Assembly: GCF_010091925.1 (NCBI RefSeq)
Contig: NZ_WVID01000037.1
Coordinates: forward strand, 1 to 52,878
Origin: Nostoc sp. B(2019)
Lineage (GTDB): Bacteria; Cyanobacteriota; Cyanobacteriia; Cyanobacteriales; Nostocaceae
Reading direction: 5' to 3'
DNA: 52,878 nt
A model generated the notes under the pieces. The model was not told the origin of the DNA. It saw only the letters and a list, made by a program, of their open reading frames with translations, and did not search any database. Positions 16,090-24,944 of this stretch are shown here, in pieces. A program made the translations under genes and the position numbers. How positions within the stretch are numbered: the stretch's first letter is position 1; each line of letters opens with the position of its first letter.

Positions 16090-18654
16090 ATGGAGTTTCG
16101 ATCATCGAAAGAGATTATTTCAGCAGCAATTGTGTTTGCATTCGTGCCATTATTTGTACAACCAGCTATTGCAGAAACTAAATCACATCATTTTATCAGT
16201 ACAGCGAAGTTATTACTAGTGCAACAAAGTGATGTTGCATCTGTGCAAGTTACAGGCGTAAAAGTCAATAATACAGACAAGGGTATCGAAGTTATTTTAG
16301 AAAGTGCTAACCCAGAAGCACTTCGACCGATTATTAAAAGTGCAGAGAATAATTATATTGTAGATGTCCCTAATTCGGTGTTAGCATTACCTGAAGGTAA
16401 AGATTTTAGCATTGCTAATCCAGTAAATGGGATTGTCTCTGTAAGTGTCACTCAAGCTGATGCTAATACTGTACGGCTAACAGTAACTGGTGAGACGGGT
16501 TTACCAACAGCAGAGTTATTTGATAGTGATGAAGGTTTAATTTTTGCACTTGTACCCGTAGCTGAAACAACACAGCAACCACAGGAACCTGAACAGCCAA
16601 TAAGTAAAACACCACCAGAACAACCAACAACTCAAAGTGATGAACCTATTGAATTGGTTGTAACAGGTGAACAGGATGGTTATCGAATACCTACAGCTAG
16701 CACCGCCACAAAAACAGATACGCCTCTGCGTGATGTACCCCAAGCAATTCAGGTAATACCTCAACAAGTCCTGCAAGACCAGCAAGTGAGGCGTTTGAAC
16801 GAAGCTTTGAAAAATGCACCAGGTGTTATAGCCGATAACTCAGAACGTTCTGCTTTTGAAGGATTTACCATTCGCGGTTTTAGTAACCGTAATATCATCC
16901 GCAACGGGCTAAGAGATGATACTAGCATTACAACTAACATTAATACTGAAAATATTGACCAGATAGAAGTTCTGCGAGGGCCAGCCTCGGTTTTGTTTGG
17001 ACAAGGAGGTGCTGGAGGTACGATTAATATCGTCACAAAAAAACCCCAAAGCATTCCTTTTTATTCCATTGAGGGAACCATTGGTAGTTTTGATAGCTAC
17101 GGTGGCTCAATAGATTTTACAGGGCCGTTAAATGATGACAAAACTGTTTTATATCGGTTAAACGCATCTGTATTTACGACAGACACATTTGTTGATTTTT
17201 TTGAGAGAGATCGCTTCTTTATTGCTCCCAGCCTAACTTGGCTGATGGGAGACAACACCCAACTAACTTTAGAAGCTGAATATTCAGACCAAAGACAACC
17301 CAACGACCGGGGTTTACCTGCTCGTGGTACAGTCTTACCTAACCGCAATGGTCAATTACCAATCAGTCGTTTTATTGGTGAGCCTTTTGATGAAATTGAT
17401 AAAAATAATCGTCAATCACTGCGGGTTGGTTACAATTTTGAACATCGTTTTAGTGAAAATTGGCAGTTCCGCAATAACTTTAATTTTTCATACCTGAGTG
17501 TGGATCAAAATTCTTTGTTTCCCTCAGAACTTTTAGAGGATGATCGCACCCTAGAACGAGGATTATATGTCTCTAAATTTGCTCAACAAACCTACAGCTT
17601 AGATACAAATGTTGTCGGTAATTTCAAATCAGGCAGCCTCGATCACAAACTCTTATTTGGGATAGATTTGTCGAGAGATATTTCTTATGATGAAGGGCTA
17701 GATTCATTGCGAGAGCTTGATCCCATAAATATTTTTGATCCTATTTATCGGCGTGATAGTCTTGGTGCAATCATTGAGCAGATTCCTGATACACCTACAA
17801 TATCTGAAGGTTTAGGAATTTATTTACAAGACCAAATTTCTTTTTCAGACAACTTTAAATTAGTTCTAGGCGGAAGATTTGATATTGTCACGCAGGAACT
17901 AGAAGATTCTCAGGGAGAAACAACTGCTTTTCAACAAGATGAAGCATTTAGTCCTCGTGTTGGTATTGTCTATCAACCAAGCGAAGCAGTTTCTCTCTAC
18001 GCAAACTATAGCCGTTCATTCCAACAAGTTACGGACTCAAGCAGCAACAGACTATTTATACCAGAACGGGGAACTCAGTATGAAGTGGGGATGAAAGTAG
18101 ATTGGACAAGTAATCTTTCTTCAACTCTAGCTTTATACCAGATAACTCGGTCAAACGTTCTCTTTACTGATTTAGACGATCCAAGTGGAAGGACTTCTCT
18201 TCAGGCAGGGGAACAAAGAAGTCGGGGTATTGAATTAGATATAACTGGTGAAATTGCACCAGGATGGAAAATAATTGGTGGCTACGCTTACAACGATGCA
18301 CAAGTAACTGAGGACAATCTTATTCCTGAAGGAAACCGCATTAATAATGTGCCAGAACACGCTTTTAGTTTGTGGAGCACCTACGAAATTCAACAAGGTA
18401 ATTTGCAAGGCTTAGGATTTGGCTTAGGTTTATTTTATGTAGGAGAAAGACAGGGAGATTTAGATAATACTTTTAGTTTGCCAAGTTACCTACGCACTGA
18501 TGCAGCGTTGTTTTACCGCAGAAACAACTTCCGTGCGGCTCTGAATGTGCATAATTTGTTTGACAATGAATATTTTGAAACAGGTGAAAGTATTCTGCGC
18601 GTTTATGCTGGCGCACCACGCACAGTAAAATTTACCTTGGGTTGGCAATTTTAA
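16090..18654 (+). CDS. TonB-dependent siderophore receptor with AMIN domain
   Basis: The outer-membrane protein has an N-terminal signal peptide (about residues 1-30, ending near QPAIA), an AMIN domain (about 55-155), a Pro/Gln-rich linker, a plug domain (about 205-325) with TPLRDVPQAIQVIPQQVL and VLRGPASVLFGQGGAGGTIN, and a 22-strand-type barrel ending in VKFTLGWQF with the terminal aromatic. AMIN-plus-receptor fusions are typical of cyanobacteria. It would bring ferric siderophores across the outer membrane using TonB energy. I prefer the ATG at 16090 over the GTG at 16081 because of the GGAG-type site. The inverted repeat at 16043 and the neighbouring AraC gene suggest iron-dependent control. 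Confidence 0.93.
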   Translation: MEFRSSKEIISAAIVFAFVPLFVQPAIAETKSHHFISTAKLLLVQQSDVASVQVTGVKVNNTDKGIEVILESANPEALRPIIKSAENNYIVDVPNSVLALPEGKDFSIANPVNGIVSVSVTQADANTVRLTVTGETGLPTAELFDSDEGLIFALVPVAETTQQPQEPEQPISKTPPEQPTTQSDEPIELVVTGEQDGYRIPTASTATKTDTPLRDVPQAIQVIPQQVLQDQQVRRLNEALKNAPGVIADNSERSAFEGFTIRGFSNRNIIRNGLRDDTSITTNINTENIDQIEVLRGPASVLFGQGGAGGTINIVTKKPQSIPFYSIEGTIGSFDSYGGSIDFTGPLNDDKTVLYRLNASVFTTDTFVDFFERDRFFIAPSLTWLMGDNTQLTLEAEYSDQRQPNDRGLPARGTVLPNRNGQLPISRFIGEPFDEIDKNNRQSLRVGYNFEHRFSENWQFRNNFNFSYLSVDQNSLFPSELLEDDRTLERGLYVSKFAQQTYSLDTNVVGNFKSGSLDHKLLFGIDLSRDISYDEGLDSLRELDPINIFDPIYRRDSLGAIIEQIPDTPTISEGLGIYLQDQISFSDNFKLVLGGRFDIVTQELEDSQGETTAFQQDEAFSPRVGIVYQPSEAVSLYANYSRSFQQVTDSSSNRLFIPERGTQYEVGMKVDWTSNLSSTLALYQITRSNVLFTDLDDPSGRTSLQAGEQRSRGIELDITGEIAPGWKIIGGYAYNDAQVTEDNLIPEGNRINNVPEHAFSLWSTYEIQQGNLQGLGFGLGLFYVGERQGDLDNTFSLPSYLRTDAALFYRRNNFRAALNVHNLFDNEYFETGESILRVYAGAPRTVKFTLGWQF

Positions 18655-18711
18655 TTTACACATTGCTCACATGGACAGTTATTCTTAATTGCGAGTTAAG
18701 AAAAATTACAT

Positions 18712-18744
18712 ACAGCCCTTGAATAATACTAGGGCTGTTTTATT
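18712..18744 (+). terminator. Rho-independent terminator after the receptor
   Basis: ACAGCCCT and AGGGCTGT form a perfect 8-bp stem with an 11-nt loop followed by TTTATT. It probably ends the receptor transcript, so the binding-protein genes may have their own promoter or depend on read-through. Confidence 0.8.
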
Positions 18745-18769
18745 CCCAAATTCATCGCCAAAATATCCA

Positions 18770-19750
18770 ATGATTAGTAAATGGTTGTATTACATCAGAT
18801 TATTATTGATAATCACCCTGTCTATCATATTTCTCAAAGGCTGTTATACCGTTTCTCCTAAAAAAACTTACTCACCAAAAGTCAAGTTATCTACATCAGA
18901 ATGTCGGATTATTAAGCATGAATTAGGAGAAAGCTGTATTCCTCTCCATCCTCAACGGATCATTGTGACTGACCAAGAGAGTTTAGAAATTTTAGTAGCA
19001 TTGGGGTTAAAACCAATAGCAGCAACTACAGCAAATCGAGTAGGTAACAAAACACCTATATTGAAAGGAAAAATTGATAATATTATAGATTTAGGTAAGG
19101 AAAGCCAGCCCAATCTTGAAAAAATTGTTAAATTATGCCCTGATTTGATTGTAGGCTTTTCTTGGAGTTCCCCAAATTATCAATTATTTTCTCAAATAGC
19201 TCCAACGATTTCCATTGAATATAGAGAAAACGGTTGGAAAGAAATTTTACTACAGGTTGCAAAAGTAGTTGATAAAACTCAAGAAGCAGAAAAACTACTG
19301 GCAGAATATGAACAAAGAGTTGAAAATTTAAGCTTGAATTGTGCTCAAAAATTCAAAAATAAAGAAATTTCTGTAATGCGTTTTTACACAAGTATTCAAT
19401 TTACGCAATTCTTAAATCAATTATCATTTCCTGTAGCTATTTTAAAGGATTTAAAATTATCTATACCCTTGGCACAACGCCAGGTTAGTATTGGTGCAAG
19501 TGTCAGTTATGACAATGTTAGTTTAGAACGTGTAGACTTGCTAGAGTCAGACGCGATGTTTATAGCACTAGATCCAGGTTCGGAAGAAAACTTCCAAAAA
19601 TATCAGAATAGTCCCTTATGGCAAACACTTAATGTAGCTAAAAATAATCGAGTATATACCGTTGATTCAAGTTACTGGATCTTTGGAAATGTCCTTTCAG
19701 CTAATGCTATTTTAGATGACATTGTTAAATACTTAGTAGAAGAGTCATGA
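18770..19750 (+). CDS. Iron-siderophore ABC substrate-binding lipoprotein
   Basis: From the ATG at 18770 (MISKWLYYIRLLLIITLSI) the 326-residue protein has a lipoprotein signal ending in FLKGC, with the lipidated Cys, then a FecB/FepB-type periplasmic fold: PQRIIVTDQESLEILVALGL, LEKIVKLCPDLIVGFSWS and the ending VLSANAILDDIVKYL. It would bind ferric siderophore and deliver it to an ABC permease; no permease or ATPase gene is in this window. Codons upstream of 18770 overlap the terminator and are not likely coding. It is a paralogue of the next gene. Confidence 0.9.
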   Translation: MISKWLYYIRLLLIITLSIIFLKGCYTVSPKKTYSPKVKLSTSECRIIKHELGESCIPLHPQRIIVTDQESLEILVALGLKPIAATTANRVGNKTPILKGKIDNIIDLGKESQPNLEKIVKLCPDLIVGFSWSSPNYQLFSQIAPTISIEYRENGWKEILLQVAKVVDKTQEAEKLLAEYEQRVENLSLNCAQKFKNKEISVMRFYTSIQFTQFLNQLSFPVAILKDLKLSIPLAQRQVSIGASVSYDNVSLERVDLLESDAMFIALDPGSEENFQKYQNSPLWQTLNVAKNNRVYTVDSSYWIFGNVLSANAILDDIVKYLVEES

Positions 19751-19755
19751 AAATT

Positions 19756-19768
19756 TGCAAACTTTGCA
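19756..19768. promoter_or_regulatory. Inverted repeat between the binding-protein genes
   Basis: TGCAAA-C-TTTGCA is a perfect inverted repeat sharing its half-site with the one at 16043. It lies in the 135-bp gap before the second binding-protein gene and may be a regulator site. Confidence 0.4.
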
Positions 19769-19885
19769 TCATATTTTCCGGTTTAACCAGCACTAAAATT
19801 GCATCGAAATAATTTAAGATGGTGCGTTGTAATACATGACAATACAAGTTACAAAAAACAAACTGTAATTTAGGTAATTTAACTT

Positions 19886-20857
19886 GTGATAAAACTTTAT
19901 ATCAAACTATTTTTTGTCATAACGTTAGCTATGATTTTGGTACAGGGTTGTTATACTAATTACACTAAAATCACAGAGTTAACCAAAGCAAATTTAGCAG
20001 CATCTAATTGTCGAGCTATAAAACATCCTTTGAGAGAAACTTGTGTTCCTGTAAAACCTCAATGCATTATTGCTTTAGATGAAACCTCTATGGAGGTATT
20101 GCTCGCGCTGGACTTAAAATCAGTAGCAGCAACACAGCCAAATATAGCGGGAAGCATTATACTCAAGTTGGGTAAAAAAGTTGAAGGTATAATTTCTTTA
20201 GGAAAAGAAAATCAGCCAAATATAGAAAAAATGGTGCAGTTAAACCCAAATTTTATTTGGGGTTTTTCTATCAGTAAAGAAATATACCAGTTATTTTCAC
20301 AAATAGCACCGACAGTTACACTTGATTACATTCAAAGTGCTTGGAAAGATGCTTTATCACGTATTGCTGAAATCACAGGTAAAAGTGAACAAGCACAAAA
20401 ATTAATTGAGCAATATCAGCAACGAGTTCAAGCATTACGTATAGTTATTAATAATCAACGCACAAAAACAACAGTTTCTGTCAGCCGCTTTTATGGTGGT
20501 AAACAAGTGCCAGAGTTTCGTACCAAGTATTCATTCCCTGAAAGTTTAATTACAGAGGTGGGAATATCTCTACCACATATGCAAAATCAACTGAATATTA
20601 ATGAAAATCAGCCTTTAGTTTCAGTTAGTTTAGAGCGTTTAGAGTTATTAGATGCAGATATTTTATTTGTAGTATTAGACCCAGGTGCGGGAGATGCTTT
20701 TAAAAAATATCATAATAGCCAGTTATGGCAAAATTTGAATGTAGTTAAAAATAGCCGAGTGTATACCGTTAATTCTGGTTATTGGATATTTGGTAATATT
20801 CTGGCAGCAAATGCTATTTTGGATGATTTGTTTAAATACTTGGTAAACAATTCATGA
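19886..20857 (+). CDS. Iron-siderophore ABC substrate-binding lipoprotein, second copy
   Basis: The 323-residue protein starts at GTG, has a lipoprotein signal ending LVQGC, and then the FecB-type fold with DETSMEVLLALDLKSVAAT, IEKMVQLNPNFIWGFSIS and ILAANAILDDLFKYL. It is clearly related to the protein at 18770 along its length but diverged, consistent with binding a different or additional siderophore. It overlaps the FhuF-like gene by four bases (ATGA), so the two are cotranslated. Confidence 0.9.
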   Translation: MIKLYIKLFFVITLAMILVQGCYTNYTKITELTKANLAASNCRAIKHPLRETCVPVKPQCIIALDETSMEVLLALDLKSVAATQPNIAGSIILKLGKKVEGIISLGKENQPNIEKMVQLNPNFIWGFSISKEIYQLFSQIAPTVTLDYIQSAWKDALSRIAEITGKSEQAQKLIEQYQQRVQALRIVINNQRTKTTVSVSRFYGGKQVPEFRTKYSFPESLITEVGISLPHMQNQLNINENQPLVSVSLERLELLDADILFVVLDPGAGDAFKKYHNSQLWQNLNVVKNSRVYTVNSGYWIFGNILAANAILDDLFKYLVNNS

Positions 20858-21759
20858 GAGTTAATCATCATAGAGAAATAATGTCTCAACAACTAACTAA
20901 CAAAACTGTGCTGAATTTTCTCAAAGAAATATTTATTCTTGCTCAAAGTAATTTAGATAGTTTTTATACGGACTGTATAATTTTGACTCAGCCTCCTGAT
21001 GGTGCTGAGGTGATTTCATTAGATAATTATCTCCAACCAGATAGACTTTTATCTCAATGGCAAGCAAACGATATATATCAAAAAACTCAAGATATTCGCA
21101 TTGCTGCATCTATATGGAACAAAGTGTATAGCTGGAAAACATTACCAGGTGTTTTAGCCTTAATGACTTGGGCTGGTGTAGGGCTAGATGCTGGGCTTGA
21201 CAACGTAAGTTTTGTTTTAGAAGAGGGTGAACCCAAGGCGTTATGGTTTCATGATTTGAGCGGGACTGTAATTTATCCTCAGAGATTACCTATCCCCATT
21301 CCCGAAGATTATTCAGGAAAAATAGTAAATAGTGTGGAAGCCCTACACCAAATTGTATTTACTAGCTTATTCCAACGCAATCTTGCACTCATGATAGACA
21401 GAGTTTATATTTTAACCAAACTCTCCAAAAAAATTATGGGGGGTAACGCTGTGAACGCTTCGGAACAGCAGTTTGCTGAACTTAAGCAACGTACAAATCT
21501 AGAAGTGGTACAAACAGATTATTCCATCTTATATGAACAACCCTACAGTTTAGTCATGCCCGGACGCAATCCCCTCTACAACTTAGTACGCACCGAACAA
21601 CTCAACGAACCCGGTTTACCAGCTACAACTACAGTCCGTCTCACCTGCTGCTTATATAGTTTTATTCCTCCATACGATGAAAAGTGTCCAAACTGCCCTC
21701 TAATAGAATCACAGGAAAGAATTGCACTCATGAAGGAAGAAATGGTAAAGATTGACTGA
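20854..21759 (+). CDS. FhuF-like ferric siderophore reductase
   Basis: The 301-residue protein ends with the FhuF signature RLTCCLYSFIPPYDEKCPNC, a Cys-Cys-x10-Cys-x2-Cys cluster that binds a 2Fe-2S centre, at about residues 260-285. FhuF-type proteins reduce siderophore-bound Fe(III) in the cytoplasm so iron is released. The start overlaps the previous stop; an ATG at 20881 (MSQQLTNKTV) is an alternative with more typical sequence. It fits directly behind binding proteins and before the exporter, giving uptake, release and possible recycling in one unit. Confidence 0.85.
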   Translation: MRVNHHREIMSQQLTNKTVLNFLKEIFILAQSNLDSFYTDCIILTQPPDGAEVISLDNYLQPDRLLSQWQANDIYQKTQDIRIAASIWNKVYSWKTLPGVLALMTWAGVGLDAGLDNVSFVLEEGEPKALWFHDLSGTVIYPQRLPIPIPEDYSGKIVNSVEALHQIVFTSLFQRNLALMIDRVYILTKLSKKIMGGNAVNASEQQFAELKQRTNLEVVQTDYSILYEQPYSLVMPGRNPLYNLVRTEQLNEPGLPATTTVRLTCCLYSFIPPYDEKCPNCPLIESQERIALMKEEMVKID

Positions 21760-21795
21760 AATTACACTAATCAAAATACCGAAAAAACCCTACAA

Positions 21796-23130
21796 ATGCC
21801 ACAACAACCAAACTTAGCCAGTATGCGTGATTTTCTTATCATCTGGCTTGGTCAGCTAGTTTCTACCATTGGTAGCAGTATGACCAGCTTTGCAATTGAA
21901 ATTTGGGCATGGGAAATTACAGGTAAAGTAACTACCCTGACTCTAGTAGGTTTTTTTAGTTTATTACCAAGTATTATTATTACCCCGATTAGTGGTGTAA
22001 TTGTAGACCGATTTAACCGTAAATTATTAATGATGGTTGGTGACACAGTAGCCGTTCTCAGCACAATTTTCATCCTGCTACTTCATCTGACTAATAATTT
22101 ACAAATTTGGCACTTTTACTTCGTAGGCGCTATTGTCGGAACTTTCAATCAATTTCAGTCTTTGGCATATTCAGCATCAGTGTCGCTGATGATTCCCAAA
22201 CAACACTATGCTCGCGCTAGTAGTCTACAATTTGTATCCAGTTATGGTAGCAATATTATTGCCCCTACTTTAGCGGGCTATCTTTACACAGTCATTGGTT
22301 TTTTAGGAATTTGGTTGATTGATATCTTCACTTTTACTATAGCAATTAGCAGCTTATTATTAGTTATTATTCCTCAACCACCACTAACAACAGAAAATGA
22401 AAGTGTATTCAACATTTGGCAAGATTTGGGATTTGGTTGCCGCTATATTGCTACTCATAAAAGTTTATTAGCATTATTAGTAGTTAACTTATTATTTTGG
22501 CTACCCCATGATATTGGGGATTCTCTCTACGCACCAATGATTTTATCACGCACTAATAATAATACTTTAGTGCTAGGTACTTTGGCTTCTGCGGCTGGTT
22601 TTGGTGGTGTGACAGGGGCAATAATTGTTAGCACTTGGGGTGGCTTCAAGCGGAAAATCAAAGGTATTTTGCTGGGGATGGTGGGTGCAGGTATAAGTAA
22701 AATTATTTTTGGTTTGGGTACAACACCTTGGGTTTGGATTCCGGCACAATTTTGTTCTTCTTTTAATTTTCCTTTGAATGGCAGTTCAGATACTGCTATT
22801 TGGTTAGCGAAAGTACCTCCTAATCTGCAAGGGAGGGTTTTTGCAGCGCGATCGCTATTTTTGCAGATTGCTTCTGCGGTAGGCTATTTAATAGCAGGTC
22901 CATTAGCAGATCATGTTTTTACACCAGCCTTGCAATCAAACGGTGTTCTTGTTGGTATTCTCGGTGGATTATTTGGGACAGGCACTGGTGCGGGAATTGC
23001 ACTGTTATATGTGATTTGTGCAGTATCTATGTTGTTAGTCGGTTGGCTAGGCTTTTCTGTGCGTGTGCTGCGAGAATTGGAAGATATTTTACCTGACTAT
23101 GATGCAGAGTATAGCGATTTAAAGCAATAA
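21796..23130 (+). CDS. MFS transporter, siderophore-export type
   Basis: The 444-residue protein has about 12 hydrophobic segments and the MFS_3-type opening (FLIIWLGQLVSTIGSSMTSF) with the loop motif VDRFNRKLLMMVGD, similar to EntS-like exporters. In siderophore loci such transporters secrete newly made or recycled siderophore, or act in uptake; direction cannot be read from sequence. No siderophore synthesis gene is present in the window, so it may handle a siderophore made elsewhere in the genome. It is 36 bp from the FhuF-like gene and likely cotranscribed. Confidence 0.87.
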   Translation: MPQQPNLASMRDFLIIWLGQLVSTIGSSMTSFAIEIWAWEITGKVTTLTLVGFFSLLPSIIITPISGVIVDRFNRKLLMMVGDTVAVLSTIFILLLHLTNNLQIWHFYFVGAIVGTFNQFQSLAYSASVSLMIPKQHYARASSLQFVSSYGSNIIAPTLAGYLYTVIGFLGIWLIDIFTFTIAISSLLLVIIPQPPLTTENESVFNIWQDLGFGCRYIATHKSLLALLVVNLLFWLPHDIGDSLYAPMILSRTNNNTLVLGTLASAAGFGGVTGAIIVSTWGGFKRKIKGILLGMVGAGISKIIFGLGTTPWVWIPAQFCSSFNFPLNGSSDTAIWLAKVPPNLQGRVFAARSLFLQIASAVGYLIAGPLADHVFTPALQSNGVLVGILGGLFGTGTGAGIALLYVICAVSMLLVGWLGFSVRVLRELEDILPDYDAEYSDLKQ

Positions 23131-23192
23131 ATTTAATTCACGCTGTTTTGAGCTTCTTGTAGAAATGGTTTTTAAACATTTGTTTGATTGTT

Positions 23193-23297
23193 ATTAGCGC
23201 TCTGCTGTTAGCTTAAACAACATTGCCTGTATTTGCCAATGATCTTACTGCTACAGCTGTAAGTGTCGGCGACGGCGATACCTTACGCGTGAAGAGT
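23193..23297 (+). pseudogene. Thermonuclease (SNase) 5' fragment
   Basis: The DNA encodes a hydrophobic lead with a stop, then LPVFANDLTATAVSVGDGDT and LRVK, the start of an SNase-like protein, and then diverges at 23297. It differs in sequence from the fragment at 14270, so it is a separate gene remnant. The rest of 23298-23757 shows no gene that I can support. Confidence 0.65.
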
Positions 23298-23757
23298 ATT
23301 ATGAAGCGGTATTTTTATTTCGAGTGGTTTTGGGTAAAAGAGTATACTTACTACACAATTTTGAGATGTGGGGTAGTTTGGGTGGTTGTGATGAGTAGCG
23401 AGAATGGAAGGGTAGGAGCATGGGTGCAAGTCTATTGAAAATGAGTTTTGGTAAATGTAATTAATATCAATTTCCTACAAAAAATGATCAAACTCCCCCT
23501 AGAAACAGTAAAACTATTCGCTCGAAAGTAACCACAAAGCAATCCCAAGCACTACCACAGCATAGGCAGCATTCATGATCTTAGGCAGATGCTGTGGTAG
23601 GTTGCTGAGTAAGGAAATTCGAGGATAGAGCAAGGATGCAGCAGTAGTTCTGCATTGTTAATTTTCATGTTTTGCTGGATATTTATTCGTTTTTCTCTTT
23701 TCAGATCGAAGTTAGTGATGCTAAATTTCCTTTATTTATAATGCTTTAGGGGGATTT

Positions 23758-24033
23758 ATGAATAAAGGTGAATTAGTGGATGCTATAGCAGCAAAGACCA
23801 ACATCACAAAAAAGCAAGCTGAAGAAGTAATCAGTGCTTTTTTGTCAGTCGTTACCGAGGCTGTAGCTGATGGGGAGAAGGTAGCGCTGGTTGGGTTTGG
23901 GTCATTTGAGCGACGCGAACGCTCCGAGCGCGAGGGGCGTAATCCCAAAACGAATGAGCCGATGACTATTCCAGCTACCAGAGTGCCTGCGTTTTCTCCT
24001 GGGAAGCTGTTCAAAGAAAAAGTAGCGCCATAG
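23758..24033 (+). CDS. hup: HU-family DNA-binding protein
   Basis: The 91-residue protein is a typical HU: MNKGELVDAIAAKTNITKKQ, the conserved VGFGSFERRERSER (body to beta arm), NPKTNEPMTIPATRVPAFSP with the Pro at the arm tip, and GKLFKEKV. HU bends and compacts DNA as a dimer and assists replication and recombination. A plasmid copy may help maintain the replicon or vary the HU dimers of the cell. The GGGGG stretch before the ATG provides the ribosome-binding site. The symbol is the generic family name. Confidence 0.95.
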   Translation: MNKGELVDAIAAKTNITKKQAEEVISAFLSVVTEAVADGEKVALVGFGSFERRERSEREGRNPKTNEPMTIPATRVPAFSPGKLFKEKVAP

Positions 24034-24080
24034 ATTAATTGCTAGTGGTCAAGCAATCTAATTACTGCTCCCGCTGTAGT

Positions 24081-24111
24081 GTTCGCCCAGGCGCGTTGGC
24101 GCAGCCATCGC
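24081..24111. repeat. Short dispersed repeat
   Basis: A GC-rich palindromic segment (GGCGCGTTGGCGCAGCC core) next to ATCGC resembles the small repeats that sit at HIP1 sites elsewhere in the window. Confidence 0.45.
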
Positions 24112-24149
24112 AGTTCTCAAGACAGGATATAGCAACGGCAAGGGGAACG

Positions 24150-24373
24150 TCAGCAACCCCGCTCTAAAGAGACGGGGCTTCAGGCGTAAGCCTTATAGCC
24201 CTAGCTGACCAGACTATCCGTTTAAGGCAAGAGTTAAAGACCCATTTCAGGATGCTTGCTAGTCCTGAACTCTGGAACCGAACGATTAAACAGGCTTATG
24301 GGTTGAACCAGTGTCGTTTGGATAGTACCGACCCTAAACATTGTCGAAGCAAACATTACTTTATTGAGCAGAA
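24150..24373 (+). ncRNA. HEARO / omega-RNA-like region upstream of a broken iscB
   Basis: The 220 bp directly before an IscB start codon carry a strong hairpin (CCCCG-CTCT ... AGAG-A-CGGGG at 24157-24177), the segment GGCGTAAGCC, and further paired stretches, in the position where IscB loci encode their HEARO/omega RNA. In active systems this RNA guides the IscB nuclease and its 5' end comes from the transposon edge. Position and hairpin are seen directly; membership of the HEARO family is inference and would need a covariance-model match. The protein partner is truncated here. Confidence 0.55.
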
Positions 24374-24505
24374 ATGCAAAATTACGTATTTGTTTTAGAC
24401 ACAAACAAGCAACCTCTCAACCCAGTTTCTCCAAAACGAGCCAGAGAATTGTTGAGTAAACAAAAAGCAGCGGTGTTCAAGCTGAAAAATCATAACCATC
24501 ACTAG
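24374..24505 (+). pseudogene. iscB: IscB nuclease, truncated to its N-terminus
   Basis: The 43-codon frame MQNYVFVLDTNKQPLNPVSP, ARELLSKQKAAVFKL is the PLMP/RRXRR start of IscB, the RNA-guided nuclease of IS200/IS605-type elements. The reading frame then ends with HNHH and a stop; the RuvC and HNH domains, some 350-400 residues, are gone. No TnpA transposase is nearby. The locus is therefore a relic, but the RNA region upstream looks less damaged than the gene. Confidence 0.75.
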
Positions 24506-24944
24506 TTTGATAAGATGTGGGCAGAAATTCTCAATGGCACTGCTCAAAAGTTAACCCCTGGTGAGGATGGGACAGAGTATAAGCCAGGGGACAAGGGCTA
24601 GTTTATGGAAGGGGAAAGCTCTACAGCAGATTGCTGAAGCGATGCCTGCCTGCGGCAGTAAACTACGCGGCTGCTCTAAACTAAATATTTTTCCCAAGAG
24701 GAAAAGGCGATCTAGTTAATTATTAGGGCGATGATGAACTTCAAAAATAACAGGTTGCAATATTCAATTTTAAAGCTGTGATAAAGATTACTTGAAATAC
24801 TAGTGTTCATATAAAGAATGTGTGATGATAACCTCGTTCAAGATTAGACTCAGCAAACTTTGCTCAGAAAACTACGATTTTTAGTGGCTGGCAAGCAAAG
24901 AGATTTACTAATGCGGAGTTGACAATATAACGAGGTATAAAGCC
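24506..24944. other. Stretch without an intact gene
   Basis: Two short open stretches remain: MWAEILNGTAQKLTPGEDGT at 24515-24601 and LQQIAEAM before a dispersed repeat at about 24638-24675. They look like pieces of different genes. Otherwise I see only AT-rich DNA that probably holds the promoter of the following hydrolase. Confidence 0.5.

Noticed and set aside
18689-18769. Longer start for the lipoprotein at 18770
   Set aside because: The TTG start overlaps a terminator, and the added residues would bury the lipoprotein signal.
23223-23438. Full small gene from 23223
   Set aside because: Only the first 25 codons match an SNase; the rest is random sequence.
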